Assembly: GCA_030651965.1 (NCBI GenBank)
Contig: JAUSBQ010000163.1
Coordinates: 1 to 36,216, forward strand
Length of the DNA: 36,216 nucleotides
Origin: Pseudolabrys sp.
Lineage (GTDB): Bacteria > Pseudomonadota > Alphaproteobacteria > Rhizobiales > Xanthobacteraceae
Reading direction: 5' to 3'
The notes under the pieces were generated by a model, which was given only the letters and a program-made list of their open reading frames with translations, did not search any database and was not told where the DNA came from. Made by a program: the position numbers and the translations under genes. Shown in pieces: positions 1-8,275 of this stretch (position 1 is its first letter; each line of letters begins with the position of its first letter).

Positions 1-45
1 GAAGCGGACGGCGTACCCGGCGCCGACAAAGAATACGGGCGATGA
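1..45 (+). CDS. possible C-terminal end of a gene cut by the window edge
   Basis: The first frame reads 14 codons (ending DKEYGR) and stops at TGA 43-45. It is followed by a repeat element rather than by another gene, which would fit the end of a plus-strand gene entering from outside. The other two plus frames are also open for a short distance, so the frame choice is uncertain and no function can be given. Confidence 0.25.
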   Translation, partial: EADGVPGADKEYGR

Positions 46-95
46 ATCACGGCCGCTGTTTGAAAATTGAATCTGGAACGCGCCGCGTTCTCTCT

Positions 96-270
96 TTCCC
101 TCTCCCCGCATTGCGGGGAGAGGTGGCCCGCCGAAGCGCATGCGCAGGCGGGTCGGTGAGGGGCCGGCGCTGAGCAAGCGGCGAACTCGCCCCTCACCCG
201 GCTCGCCATAGCGCGTCGAAAACGCGCTTTTGGCTCGCCACCCTCTCCCCGTAAGAACGGGGCGAGGGAA
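96..270. repeat. palindromic intergenic repeat (CCCTCTCCCC type)
   Basis: A composite of inverted repeats fills most of the 313-base gap before the first full gene. A perfect 11-bp stem with a 3-nt loop lies at 99-109/113-123. GGTGAGGGG near 155 is mirrored by CCCCTCACC at 190-198. A second CCCTCTCCCC at 241-250 pairs with GGGGCGAGGG at 259-268 with one mismatch. Such elements are scattered between genes in Bradyrhizobium-like genomes (family knowledge). No gene is visible inside. Confidence 0.8.
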
Positions 271-358
271 AGTAAGATGCCCTTGCCCTGCCGCAAAATT
301 ATCGTCTCATCTTCATCAGTGATTCGTTTTTTCGCGCGTTCGCCGCAGGAGTTCCATC

Positions 359-637
359 ATGCCGTGGTTCCGCAATCATTATGTCTGCAAGGTGTGCGGC
401 GGCCATTGGCTGGCCGAGGGTGCCGAATCGCAAGAAGCCGATTGCCCGCATTGCCGCGCTTACGGCGTCATGCCGTACAAGAGCGACGACTGGACCTGCG
501 TGATCGAGCCGCTCGGCAACGGCTTCGTCGTGCTCGAATGCACGCGCGTCAATGCGCACGGCCCGGACTACAAGCGCCGCAAGCGCTTTCCGTCGCGCGA
601 GGCGGCGCAGGAGTTCATCAGGTCGCGCGCGGCGTGA
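359..637 (+). CDS. small zinc-ribbon protein of unknown function
   Basis: This 92-residue protein has two CxxC knuckles, C10-K-V-C13 and C29-P-H-C32, spaced as in a zinc ribbon. The rest is a basic, Arg-rich C-terminal half. The ATG at 359 follows AGGAG by about eight bases, which settles the start. It runs head-on into the ABC exporter gene with only four bases between the stop codons and no terminator. The function is unknown; zinc binding is an inference from the cysteine spacing. I recognise it only as a type of conserved small protein. Confidence 0.7.
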   Translation: MPWFRNHYVCKVCGGHWLAEGAESQEADCPHCRAYGVMPYKSDDWTCVIEPLGNGFVVLECTRVNAHGPDYKRRKRFPSREAAQEFIRSRAA

Positions 638-641
638 CGGC

Positions 642-2444
642 CTAACGCGTCTCGAATTGCAACTTCGCCAGCCGCGCATACAGCCCGCCATTGGCCGAAA
701 GCTGGGCGTGCGTGCCCTCCTCGACGATGCGGCCCTTGTCGATCACCAGAATGCGGTCGCACGACAACACCGTGGCCAGCCGGTGCGCGATGACGATGCT
801 CGTGCGCTGCTGCATCAATTGCGTCAGCGCCGCCTGCACGAGCGTCTCGCTCTCGGCATCGAGCGCCGAGGTCGCCTCGTCGAGCAGCAGCAGCGGCGCC
901 TCGCGCAGAATGGCGCGGGCAATGGCGATGCGCTGGCGCTGGCCGCCGGACAGCGTGATGCCGCGCTCGCCGACCTGCGTGTCGTAGCCTTGCGGCATGC
1001 GGGCGATGAACTCGGCCGCATGCGCCGCTTCCGCCGCTTTCTCGATCTCGGCGTCGGTAGCCTCTAGCCTGCCGAAGCGGATGTTTTCGCGCACGGACGC
1101 GGCGAACACCACGGCGTCCTGCGGCACCAAAGCGATCTCGCGGCGCACCGCGGCCGGATCGGCGTCCGGCAGACGCACGCCGTCGAAGGTCACGGTTCCG
1201 CTCTGCGGATCGTAGAAGCGCAGGATGAGATGAAAGATCGTGCTCTTGCCCGCGCCGGAAGGCCCGACCAGCGCCAGCCTTTCGCCGGGCTTCACCGTGA
1301 ACGACAGTCCATCGAGCACGAAAGCATCGGGCCGCGTCGGATAGGCAAAGCGCACAGCGTCGAAAGCGACTTCGCCGCGCACCGGCCTGGTCAGCGGCAG
1401 CGGATGCGCCGGCGGCTTGATCTGCGGCTCGACCTTGAGGATCTCAAACAGCCGCTCGGCTGCACCCGAAGCCTGCGCGATCTCGCCCCACACCTGGCTG
1501 AGTTCGCCCAGGCCGCCGGCGGCGAACACGGCGTAGAGGATGAACTGGCTCAGCCGTCCGGGCGTGATATCGCCGGCCAGCACGTCCTGCGCGCCGACCC
1601 ACAGCACCAGCACGACGCTGGAAAAAATCAGAAAGATGGCGATCGAGGTCAGGATCGAGCGCGCCTGCGTCGCGCCGCGCGCCGCCTCATACGCCTGCTC
1701 GACCGCGCCGCCGAAACGCCGCGTCGCCAAAGTTTCGTTGGTGAAGGCCTGCAAGGTGCGCACCGCGCCGATCAGTTCGCTGGCGTAGCCGGATGCGTCA
1801 GCCAGAGTGTCCTGCGCGAGGCGGCTTTTCTTGCGCACGGCGCGGCCGAAGCCGACCAGAGGCAGCACGATCACCGGAATGGCGGCGAGCACGAACAGCG
1901 ACAGCCGCGGGCTGGTCACCACCATCATGGTGGCGCCGCCGAAGAACAGGACGAGGTTGCGCAGCGCGATCGACACCGAGGCGCCGACCGCGGACTTGAT
2001 CTGCGTGGTGTCGGCGGTCAGCCGCGACAGCATCTCGCCGGTCTTGGCGGTGTCGAAGAACGACGACGACAGCCGGGTGAGATGCGCGAACACGTCGGCG
2101 CGCAGATCGGCGACGATGCGCTCGCCGAGCGTGGTGACGAGGTAGTAGCGCATGGCGCTCGACAGCGCGAGCACCGCGACCACGGCGATCATCACGCTGA
2201 AGTAGCTGTCGATCAGTTCCGCCGCCTTGGCGGAAAAGCCGAAGTCGATCATGCGGCGGATCGCGACCGGCACCACCAAGGTGGTCAGCGCGGCCACCGT
2301 CAGCGCGACAAGCGCGGCCAGCGCGCGATAGCGGTAGCGGGCAATATAGGGCAGCAGCCGGGTCAGCGGCTTGACGCTCATCTTGCGCTTTTCGGCCGCC
2401 TGGGCCTGCTCGCTCAGCCCGCGTCCCTCACTGGCAAAACTCAT
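642..2444 (-). CDS. MsbA-like ABC exporter, fused permease and ATPase
   Basis: A 600-residue half-transporter of the type I ABC exporter class, in the inner membrane and working as a homodimer by family rule. Residues about 25-320 are the six-helix membrane domain. The ATPase domain follows, with Walker A GPSGAGKST at 394-402, signature LSGGQ at 498-502, Walker B LLLLDE ending at D522-E523, then the D-loop SALD and the switch histidine in IAHRLATV near 554. All catalytic motifs are intact, so it should hydrolyse ATP. It resembles the MsbA-related branch exporting lipids or hydrophobic compounds; the substrate cannot be read from sequence. It is divergent from rpmE across a 212-base gap. The ATG at 2444 has no strong Shine-Dalgarno; a second Met at residue 22 is an alternative start. 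Confidence 0.9.
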   Translation of the reverse strand: MSFASEGRGLSEQAQAAEKRKMSVKPLTRLLPYIARYRYRALAALVALTVAALTTLVVPVAIRRMIDFGFSAKAAELIDSYFSVMIAVVAVLALSSAMRYYLVTTLGERIVADLRADVFAHLTRLSSSFFDTAKTGEMLSRLTADTTQIKSAVGASVSIALRNLVLFFGGATMMVVTSPRLSLFVLAAIPVIVLPLVGFGRAVRKKSRLAQDTLADASGYASELIGAVRTLQAFTNETLATRRFGGAVEQAYEAARGATQARSILTSIAIFLIFSSVVLVLWVGAQDVLAGDITPGRLSQFILYAVFAAGGLGELSQVWGEIAQASGAAERLFEILKVEPQIKPPAHPLPLTRPVRGEVAFDAVRFAYPTRPDAFVLDGLSFTVKPGERLALVGPSGAGKSTIFHLILRFYDPQSGTVTFDGVRLPDADPAAVRREIALVPQDAVVFAASVRENIRFGRLEATDAEIEKAAEAAHAAEFIARMPQGYDTQVGERGITLSGGQRQRIAIARAILREAPLLLLDEATSALDAESETLVQAALTQLMQQRTSIVIAHRLATVLSCDRILVIDKGRIVEEGTHAQLSANGGLYARLAKLQFETR

Positions 2445-2524
2445 GCAACGCGACGCCTTTTATTTGAAAAACGCCCGGTTCCGGCGCTACTTGTCTTCAA
2501 TAGCCGGGACCATGCCCCGAGCGC

Positions 2525-2538
2525 TTGATATCGGTCAA
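2525..2538. promoter_or_regulatory. possible FNR/FixK-type box
   Basis: TTGATATCGGTCAA matches the family consensus TTGAT-N4-ATCAA with one mismatch, in the 212-base gap between the divergent ABC exporter and rpmE. It could serve either gene. A chance match is quite possible. Confidence 0.25.
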
Positions 2539-2656
2539 TCGCGATGATCTGCGGCTTGCCGCGCGGCCATTCGTCCTGTATAGACCGGCCAAATTCAGCA
2601 TTTCGGCGCCATTTTGGCCGCCTGCTCGCTCCAAATCGAATAAACGGAAAAAGACC

Positions 2657-2884
2657 ATGAAGGCCGATATCCACCCGGAATACCACACCATCAAGGTCGT
2701 CATGACCGATGGCAGCGAGTTCACCACCCGCACCACCTGGGGCAAAGAGGGTGACACGATGAACCTCGACATCGACCCGAAGTCGCACCCGGCCTGGACT
2801 GGCGGCCAGGCGCAGATGATGGATCGCGGCGGCCGCGTCTCGCGCTTCCAGAAGAAGTTCTCGGGCTTCATCAAGGAAAAGTAA
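2657..2884 (+). CDS. rpmE: 50S ribosomal protein L31
   Basis: A 75-residue L31, beginning [12 protein letters not shown] and ending SGFIKEK. This is the normal length for rhizobial L31. It lacks the four-cysteine zinc site, so it is the zinc-independent (C-minus) form. L31 joins the large subunit at the bridge to the small subunit. The ATG at 2657 follows a purine-rich GGAAAAAGA stretch; the reading frame is open further upstream but that part has no L31 similarity. A strong terminator lies 26 bases after the stop, so it is probably monocistronic. Confidence 0.97.
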   Translation: MKADIHPEYHTIKVVMTDGSEFTTRTTWGKEGDTMNLDIDPKSHPAWTGGQAQMMDRGGRVSRFQKKFSGFIKEK

Positions 2885-2909
2885 GCGCTTCAATTGGCGC
2901 CGGAATAGA

Positions 2910-2938
2910 GAAAACCCCGGGCATGCCCGGGGTTTTTC
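2910..2938. terminator. bidirectional rho-independent terminator
   Basis: A perfect inverted repeat (ACCCCGGG / CCCGGGGT with flanking A and T runs) lies between the converging rpmE and rcdA genes. It has Ts on the right for plus-strand transcripts and As on the left, which become Us for minus-strand transcripts, so it can end both. Confidence 0.9.
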
Positions 2939-2966
2939 GCTTTCAAGCACTGTGCGTTGAAAGGCG

Positions 2967-3491
2967 TCAGACTTTCTCGGTCCCGAACGCCGCCTTCAGC
3001 AGCCCGAGCTGGTGCTCGACCGGATTGATCGACGGCGCCTGTTCGGCTGCGATATTGTGAATGGTGTTGTCGAGCCGGCGCACCTTCATGTGCAGTTGTT
3101 GCGCGCGCTCGATCAAGGCGCGCAGCACGGCCGGCAGCAGCTCGACATTGTTCGGATCGTGATTGTCGGTGGCGGCCAGCTTGACCTTGGTCTTTTCCTT
3201 GTTGGCCTGGGCCAGCGACATCTCGCCTTCCTTGACCGCGCGATGCAGCAGTAGCCATGACGCAAGCTGCATCAGCCGGGTAGTCAGCCGCATGCTCTCG
3301 GTGGCGTAAGCCAGCGCCGCGGCGCGTTCGAGCGTCTTGGATTCGGCGCGGCCGGGACCGTCGAGATAGGTCGCGGTTTCCTCGACCAGCGCCATGCCGT
3401 CGCGAAACAGATCGGCGAAGGCCTGCGAATTGGCGAGGCGCTCACCGAACGATACCGGTTCCGCCGAACTGCTGAACAATGACTCGGACAT
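2967..3491 (-). CDS. rcdA: RcdA/DUF1465 family protein (CtrA degradation adaptor)
   Basis: A 174-residue, mostly helical protein of the DUF1465 family, to which Caulobacter RcdA belongs. The recognisable core is ESMRLTTRLMQLASWLLLHRAV in pieces near residues 65-90, followed by helices ending at INPVEHQLGLLKAAFG. In Caulobacter, RcdA is an adaptor that helps deliver CtrA to the ClpXP protease with CpdR and PopA; the same role here is inferred from family. The ATG at 3491 is preferred over the GTG at 3506, because GGGTGAGG sits eight bases upstream of the ATG and the GTG overlaps that site. The C-terminal disordered tail is short. It is convergent with rpmE, sharing a terminator. Confidence 0.8.
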   Translation of the reverse strand: MSESLFSSSAEPVSFGERLANSQAFADLFRDGMALVEETATYLDGPGRAESKTLERAAALAYATESMRLTTRLMQLASWLLLHRAVKEGEMSLAQANKEKTKVKLAATDNHDPNNVELLPAVLRALIERAQQLHMKVRRLDNTIHNIAAEQAPSINPVEHQLGLLKAAFGTEKV

Positions 3492-3711
3492 AACGCTACG
3501 CCTCACCCTAGTCTTCTAAGCTGACGTTCTAAATTATTCTTGCGTGGCGCGGAGCGGCACACACGATGCCCCGTTCACGATTGGGTAAGCATGGCGCGGC
3601 CGGGCGCTTATTGTCCAGACGGCGCCGCCGCAAAGCTGCCGACATAGTTGCCAGGCAGGCTTAAAACGGAACGCAGTCCGGCAATTTGCCGGCACCTGCC
3701 CCGAAACGGGA

Positions 3712-3740
3712 CAAAAAAGAGCCGCCGTTTCCGGCGGCTC
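3712..3740 (-). terminator. rho-independent terminator
   Basis: On the minus strand, GAGCCGCCG and CGGCGGCTC pair perfectly around a 4-base loop (3719-3727/3732-3740) and are followed by six Us (plus-strand As at 3713-3718). It would end the small RNA and any read-through from the DUF1192 gene. Confidence 0.9.
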
Positions 3741-3810
3741 GAAGTTGATAACAGGGAGGCGTCAAACAGAGTGGACAGGAGCCACTCAAAGTCCATGAAG
3801 ATGGACGGTC
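3712..3810 (-). ncRNA. candidate small RNA, suhB/MmgR-like layout
   Basis: In a gap of about 410 bases without a convincing gene, the minus strand shows three ordered hairpins. First is a perfect 6-bp stem with CTTC loop (3791-3806). Second is a perfect 6-bp stem GAGTGG/CCACTC with a 7-base loop (3769-3787). An unpaired stretch follows with CCTCCCT (3753-3759 on the plus strand as AGGGAGG). Last is a 9-bp GC stem with loop and a run of six Us (3712-3740). TATTACTAT just upstream could be a -10 element. An anti-Shine-Dalgarno-like CCTCCCT before a strong terminator is the layout I associate with the alphaproteobacterial suhB/MmgR family; family membership is inference. The alternative is an untranslated leftover downstream of the DUF1192 gene. 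Confidence 0.55.
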
Positions 3811-3901
3811 ATAGTAATAGTCGGGAAAGCTTACTGGCCGGTTAAGGACATAAATTAGGGGCCTGGTCACTTTTGACCATAAAAGCGGGTGGTTTTGCCG
3901 A

Positions 3902-4096
3902 TCAACGCTTGAAAAACTGATCGGCGGCCGCCCGTTTGGCGCGCTTTTGCGCCATGTCGGCCTCCAGCCGTTTTATTTCGTCCTGCATTAACTGTATGCG
4001 CGCCTGCAGTTCCTCGACCGACAGCAGGCCAAGCTCCTGGCCGATCTCATGGGCGATCTTCTTTTTCGGCCGGTCGTCGTCGTCGAATGCCGCCAT
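3902..4096 (-). CDS. DUF1192 family small protein
   Basis: A 64-residue protein of the DUF1192 family: acidic start MAAFDDDDRPKKK, the conserved block IGQELGLLSVEELQARI, then a charged coiled-coil stretch rich in Glu, Lys and Arg, ending DQFFKR. The family is confined to alphaproteobacteria and has no known function. The ATG at 4096 follows GGGAG by about six bases; an upstream in-frame start would add a non-conserved basic extension. It is divergent from the quinone oxidoreductase gene with 104 bases between them, which must hold both promoters. Confidence 0.85.
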   Translation of the reverse strand: MAAFDDDDRPKKKIAHEIGQELGLLSVEELQARIQLMQDEIKRLEADMAQKRAKRAAADQFFKR

Positions 4097-4200
4097 CTCG
4101 AGGCTCCCTTTTCTAAGAAACTTAGCGGCGCGGCGGCGGGTTGTCACACCGGCTCGTGCCGCCTAAACAGTGCCCTTCCGTCATGAAGCACGAGGACCGC

Positions 4201-5196
4201 ATGGCCGACCTTGCGACCCACATGACCGTCATCGGCATCAAGGAAGCCGGTGGCCCTGAGGTCCTGGTGCCCGAGCAGCGCCCGGTCCCGGTGCCGCGCG
4301 ACGACGAAATTCTGGTCAAGGTCGCCGCCGCCGGCGTCAATCGCCCCGACGTGCAGCAGCGCAAGGGCCTCTACCCGCCGCCGCCCGGCGCGCCGGATGT
4401 GCCCGGTCTGGAAATCGCCGGCGAGATCGCAGCCCTCGGTTCCGCCATCAAGCGCTGGGCGATCGGCGATCGCGTCATGGCGCTGGTCGTCGGCGGCGGT
4501 TACGCGGAGTACGCGGTCGCGCATGCCAGTCACGCCATGCCGGTCTCCGGCCTGTCGATGGTCGAGGCCGCCGCCGTGCCGGAAACGTTTTTCACCGTCT
4601 GGCACAATGTGTTCGAGCGCGGTGCGCTGAAAGAGGGCGAGACATTGCTGGTGCATGGCGGTTCTTCCGGCATCGGCACCACCGCGATCCAGCTTGCCAA
4701 GGCGTTCGGCGCGCGCGTCATCGTCACCGCCGGCTCGGACGATAAGTGCGAAGCCTGCCGCAAGCTCGGCGCCGACGTCGCCATCAATTACAAAACCGAA
4801 GACTTCGTCGAAGCCACCAAGACCGCGACCGAAGGCAAGGGCGCCAACGTCATCCTCGACATGGTCGGTGGCGACTACATCGGCCGCAATTACGAAGCCG
4901 CCAGCGTCGAGGGCCGTATCGTGCAGATCGCATTCGCCGGCTCGCCGAAAGCCACCGTCGATTTCCGCCGCATCATGCTCAAGCGCCTCCATCACACCGG
5001 CTCGACCTTGCGTGCGCGCGCGATCGCCGACAAAGGCGCGATCCGCGAGGCGATCGAGCAGAAGGTGCTGCCGCTTCTGGCGGCCGGCAAGGTCAAGCCG
5101 ATCATCTACAAGACCTTCCCGCTCGCGCATGCGTCGGAAGCCCATGCGCTGATGGAGACCAGCACCCATATCGGCAAGATCGTGCTGGAGGTTTGA
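4201..5196 (+). CDS. PIG3-type NAD(P)H quinone oxidoreductase
   Basis: A 331-residue zinc-independent medium-chain dehydrogenase/reductase of the PIG3/quinone oxidoreductase branch. The N-terminal GroES-like half contains AGVNRPDVQQRKGLYPPPPG, cut here to the branch's hallmark. The Rossmann half has the nucleotide motif VHGGSSGIGTTAIQLAK near residues 149-165. Ligands for the catalytic zinc of alcohol dehydrogenases are missing, as expected. It should reduce quinones or activated alkenes with NADPH in the cytoplasm. The ATG at 4201 is chosen for the GAGGA about seven bases upstream; ATGs at 4183 and 4222 are alternatives. Length is normal for the family. Confidence 0.9.
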   Translation: MADLATHMTVIGIKEAGGPEVLVPEQRPVPVPRDDEILVKVAAAGVNRPDVQQRKGLYPPPPGAPDVPGLEIAGEIAALGSAIKRWAIGDRVMALVVGGGYAEYAVAHASHAMPVSGLSMVEAAAVPETFFTVWHNVFERGALKEGETLLVHGGSSGIGTTAIQLAKAFGARVIVTAGSDDKCEACRKLGADVAINYKTEDFVEATKTATEGKGANVILDMVGGDYIGRNYEAASVEGRIVQIAFAGSPKATVDFRRIMLKRLHHTGSTLRARAIADKGAIREAIEQKVLPLLAAGKVKPIIYKTFPLAHASEAHALMETSTHIGKIVLEV

Positions 5197-5371
5197 GGGG
5201 CCAAAGGCGGAAAATTCGCCGTAAACGCCGCCAGATACCGAAAAACACCGGGCCGGCCGTTAAGCCTATCCCCCGCCACAATCATGGTTAATCGCTAAAT
5301 GCTTGCCCGCACCCCCGGCGGCCCGCTACTCCTTTGAGGGCGGGCCGGCGGATCAGCCGGGGGGGTAACGT

Positions 5372-8272
5372 TTGCATTCGAGGCGTGCCGTTCACCGACT
5401 AACGACCATATTCGTGCTGACCGCCGCCGTGCTCGTGGCGTCGCGCGCGCATGCCGTGGAAGCCGTGAACGTCCGCCTCGACACCCCGGCCATCGACATC
5501 ACCGCCGCCACCGAGCGCGTACGGACGGACAACGACCGCATCCAGGTATCGACCGCCCCCGGCCCCGACGGCATCGTCCGCCGCATCGAGGTGCGCGCCC
5601 GCGAAGGCAACAACAACTGGGCGACCTTCGCGCTCACCAATAATTCCGACGAACAGATCGACCGCCTGATTGTCGTGCCGCATTACCGCATGGTCGGCTC
5701 CGGCCTGATCTGGCCCGATCTCGGTCTCTCGCGCGTTGCCGGTATCACCCCCTCCACCGGCGACCGTCCGCTGCGCCAGGAATCGACCACCTCGGACATC
5801 TTCCGCGTCACGCTCGACCCCGGCACCGTCATAACCTTCGTCGCCGAATTGCGCACCGATCGCCTGCCGCAGATTTATCTGTGGGAGCCCGACGCCTACA
5901 AGGACAAGGTCAACTCCTTCACGCTGTATCAGGGCATCGTCATCGGTATCGCCGGCCTGCTCGCGCTGTTCCTCACCATCCTGTTCGTGGTCAAGGGCTC
6001 GGTCATGTTTCCGGCCGCCGCCGCGCTCGGCTGGGCGGTGCTCGTCTACATCGGCATCGACTTCGGATTCTGGGGCAAGGTCTTCGACATGTCGGCCGGC
6101 GCCGAGCGCGTCTGGCGTGCCTGCGGCGAGGCGATCCTGTCGGCAACGCTACTCGTCTTCCTGTTCGCTTATTTGAATCTGTCGCGCTGGCATGTGCGCT
6201 ACGCCCACATCACCATTGCCTGGCTGGCGGCGCTTGCCGCCTTGATCGCGGTCGCGGTGTTCGATCCGGCGGTGGCCGCCGGCATCGCCCGCATGTCGCT
6301 CTTGGGGATCGCGGTGTTCGGGCTCGCCCTCGTTGTCTATCTCTCAACGCATGGCTACGACCGCGCGGTACTGTTGATCCCGACCTGGCTGCTGCTGGTG
6401 GTGTGGACCGTCACCGCCGGCATCGCGGTGATGGGCGGCGCGCAGAACGACATTATCGGCCCGGCGTTGCTCGGCGGTCTGGTGCTGATCGTGATGCTGA
6501 TCGGCTTCACGGTGATGCAGCACGCCTTCGCCGGCGGTATCACCCACGGCATCGTCTCCGACGTCGAACGGCGCGCTTTGGCGCTGACCGGCGCCGGCGA
6601 CATGATCTGGGACTGGGACGTCTCGGCCGACAAGGTCTTCACTAGCCCGGAAACCGAACACATTCTCGGCCTCAAGCGCGGCACGCTGGAAGGCCCGGCG
6701 GCGCAGTGGCTGGAAGTGCTGCACTCGCTCGACCGCGACCGCTTCCGCGCTTCGCTGGACAGCGTCGTCGAGCAACGACGCGGTCGCCTCAACCAGGATT
6801 TCCGGCTGCGCGCCACCGACGGGCATTACTTCTGGTTCACGCTGAAGGCTCGACCGGTGGTCGGCTCCGACGGCGAAGTCGTGCGCGTCGTCGGTACGTT
6901 GACCGACGTCAGCGACTTCAAGAATGCCGAGGAACGGCTGCTGTTCGACGCCGTTCACGACAATCTCACCGGCCTGCCGAACCGCGAATTGTTCATCGAC
7001 CGCATGGAAGCTGCCTTCGCCTTCGCCCGTTCCGACACCAATATCCGCCCGTCGGTCATGGTGATCGATCTCGATCGCTTCAAGCAGGTCAACGACTCCG
7101 TCGGCATCGCCGTCGGCGACTCGATCCTGCTGACCATCGCGCGCCGTCTGTCCCGTCTGCTCAAGCCGCAGGATACCCTGGCGCGGCTATCCGGCGACCA
7201 GTTTGCGGTGATCCTGTTGTCCGAGCGCGAGCCGGCGCGCATTGTCGCGTTCAGCGAAACTCTGCGCCGCGCGCTGCGCGCGCCGATCGCGTTCAACGAC
7301 CGCGAAATCTTCCTGACCGCCTCGATCGGTCTGGCGCTGGCCGAAAACGCCCCGCACCGCACCGAGGAAGTGCTCAAGGACGCCGAACTGGCGATGTATT
7401 ACGCCAAGCGCATCGGCGGCGACCGCATCGAAATCTTCAAGCCGGCGATGCGTGCGCGCAAGACCGACCGCTTGACGATGGAATCGGAATTGCGCCGCGC
7501 CATCGAGCGCCAGGAGATCAAGGTGCTGTTTCAGCCGATCGTGCGGCTGGAGGATCGCGCCATTGCCGGCTTCGAAGCGCTGGCGCGCTGGGATCATCCG
7601 AAGATGGGGCGGCTGTCGCCGGCCGAATTCATCTCGATCGCCGAGGAAATCGGGCTGATCGTCGACCTCGGTCTGTTCGTGCTCGACCACACCGCGAAGC
7701 AACTCGCGATCTGGCAGACCGCCACCAAAGGCCGCGAACCGGTATTTGCCTCGGTCAACGTGTCGTCGCGGCAATTGCTGCGCCACGATCTGATCCAGGA
7801 TCTGCGCGGCGTTCTGGCGCGCACGCCGCTGACGCGCGGCTCGCTCAAGCTGGAGATCACCGAGTCGCTGGTGATGGAAAATCCCGAACACGCCGCGCAG
7901 ATGCTCACCCGCATCAAGGAACTCGGCGCCGGGCTGTCGCTCGACGACTTCGGCACCGGGCATTCGTCGCTCGCCTACCTGCAACGGTTTCCGTTCGACA
8001 CCATCAAGATCGACCAGTCCTTCGTGCGGACCACGACGCGCGGCACCCGGCCGGTCATCCTGCGTTCGATCATCGCGCTGGCGCACGATCTCGGTATGGA
8101 AGTTGTCGCGGAAGGCGCCGAAACCGACAGCGACGCCGTCGAGCTGTACCAGCTCGGCTGCGAATACGCGCAAGGCTTCGCCTTCGGCGAGCCGATGACC
8201 TCGGAAGCCGCCCACGATCTGCTGCTCGGCAAGCCGCCGAGCGTGCGCGCGTTCAAGGTGGCGTCGGAATAA
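5372..8272 (+). CDS. 7TM-PAS-GGDEF-EAL c-di-GMP protein, probable phosphodiesterase
   Basis: A 966-residue membrane signalling protein. A signal-like segment (about 1-28) is followed by a periplasmic beta-rich domain (about 30-180), seven hydrophobic helices (about 188-385), a PAS domain (about 400-510), a GGDEF domain (about 525-695) and an EAL domain (about 712-955). The overall plan resembles 7TMR-DISM receptors. The GGDEF signature is SGDQF (607-611) and the inhibitory-site Arg is Lys (KPQD), so cyclase activity is doubtful. The EAL domain looks complete: E735-A-L, NVSSRQL, KLEITES, D858-D859-F-G, KID and E914. It probably degrades c-di-GMP, perhaps with GTP sensing by the GGDEF. The start is TTG at 5372, behind a GGGGGG run; it gives the charged n-region expected before the hydrophobic core. 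There is no clear operon partner. Confidence 0.88.
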   Translation: MHSRRAVHRLTTIFVLTAAVLVASRAHAVEAVNVRLDTPAIDITAATERVRTDNDRIQVSTAPGPDGIVRRIEVRAREGNNNWATFALTNNSDEQIDRLIVVPHYRMVGSGLIWPDLGLSRVAGITPSTGDRPLRQESTTSDIFRVTLDPGTVITFVAELRTDRLPQIYLWEPDAYKDKVNSFTLYQGIVIGIAGLLALFLTILFVVKGSVMFPAAAALGWAVLVYIGIDFGFWGKVFDMSAGAERVWRACGEAILSATLLVFLFAYLNLSRWHVRYAHITIAWLAALAALIAVAVFDPAVAAGIARMSLLGIAVFGLALVVYLSTHGYDRAVLLIPTWLLLVVWTVTAGIAVMGGAQNDIIGPALLGGLVLIVMLIGFTVMQHAFAGGITHGIVSDVERRALALTGAGDMIWDWDVSADKVFTSPETEHILGLKRGTLEGPAAQWLEVLHSLDRDRFRASLDSVVEQRRGRLNQDFRLRATDGHYFWFTLKARPVVGSDGEVVRVVGTLTDVSDFKNAEERLLFDAVHDNLTGLPNRELFIDRMEAAFAFARSDTNIRPSVMVIDLDRFKQVNDSVGIAVGDSILLTIARRLSRLLKPQDTLARLSGDQFAVILLSEREPARIVAFSETLRRALRAPIAFNDREIFLTASIGLALAENAPHRTEEVLKDAELAMYYAKRIGGDRIEIFKPAMRARKTDRLTMESELRRAIERQEIKVLFQPIVRLEDRAIAGFEALARWDHPKMGRLSPAEFISIAEEIGLIVDLGLFVLDHTAKQLAIWQTATKGREPVFASVNVSSRQLLRHDLIQDLRGVLARTPLTRGSLKLEITESLVMENPEHAAQMLTRIKELGAGLSLDDFGTGHSSLAYLQRFPFDTIKIDQSFVRTTTRGTRPVILRSIIALAHDLGMEVVAEGAETDSDAVELYQLGCEYAQGFAFGEPMTSEAAHDLLLGKPPSVRAFKVASE

Positions 8273-8275
8273 TCG

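Noticed and set aside
1230-2528. Long plus-strand frame opposite the ABC exporter
   Set aside because: It is antisense to a gene with complete ABC motifs, and its protein is an Arg/Gln/His-rich product typical of GC-rich shadow frames.
3608-3796. Short minus-strand frame in the gap after the DUF1192 gene
   Set aside because: It runs through a strong terminator and the hairpins of the small RNA candidate; no Shine-Dalgarno or family.
5259-5292. TTAA pairs before the EAL gene as a CtrA site
   Set aside because: The spacing is about 26 bases, not the TTAA-N7-TTAA required.
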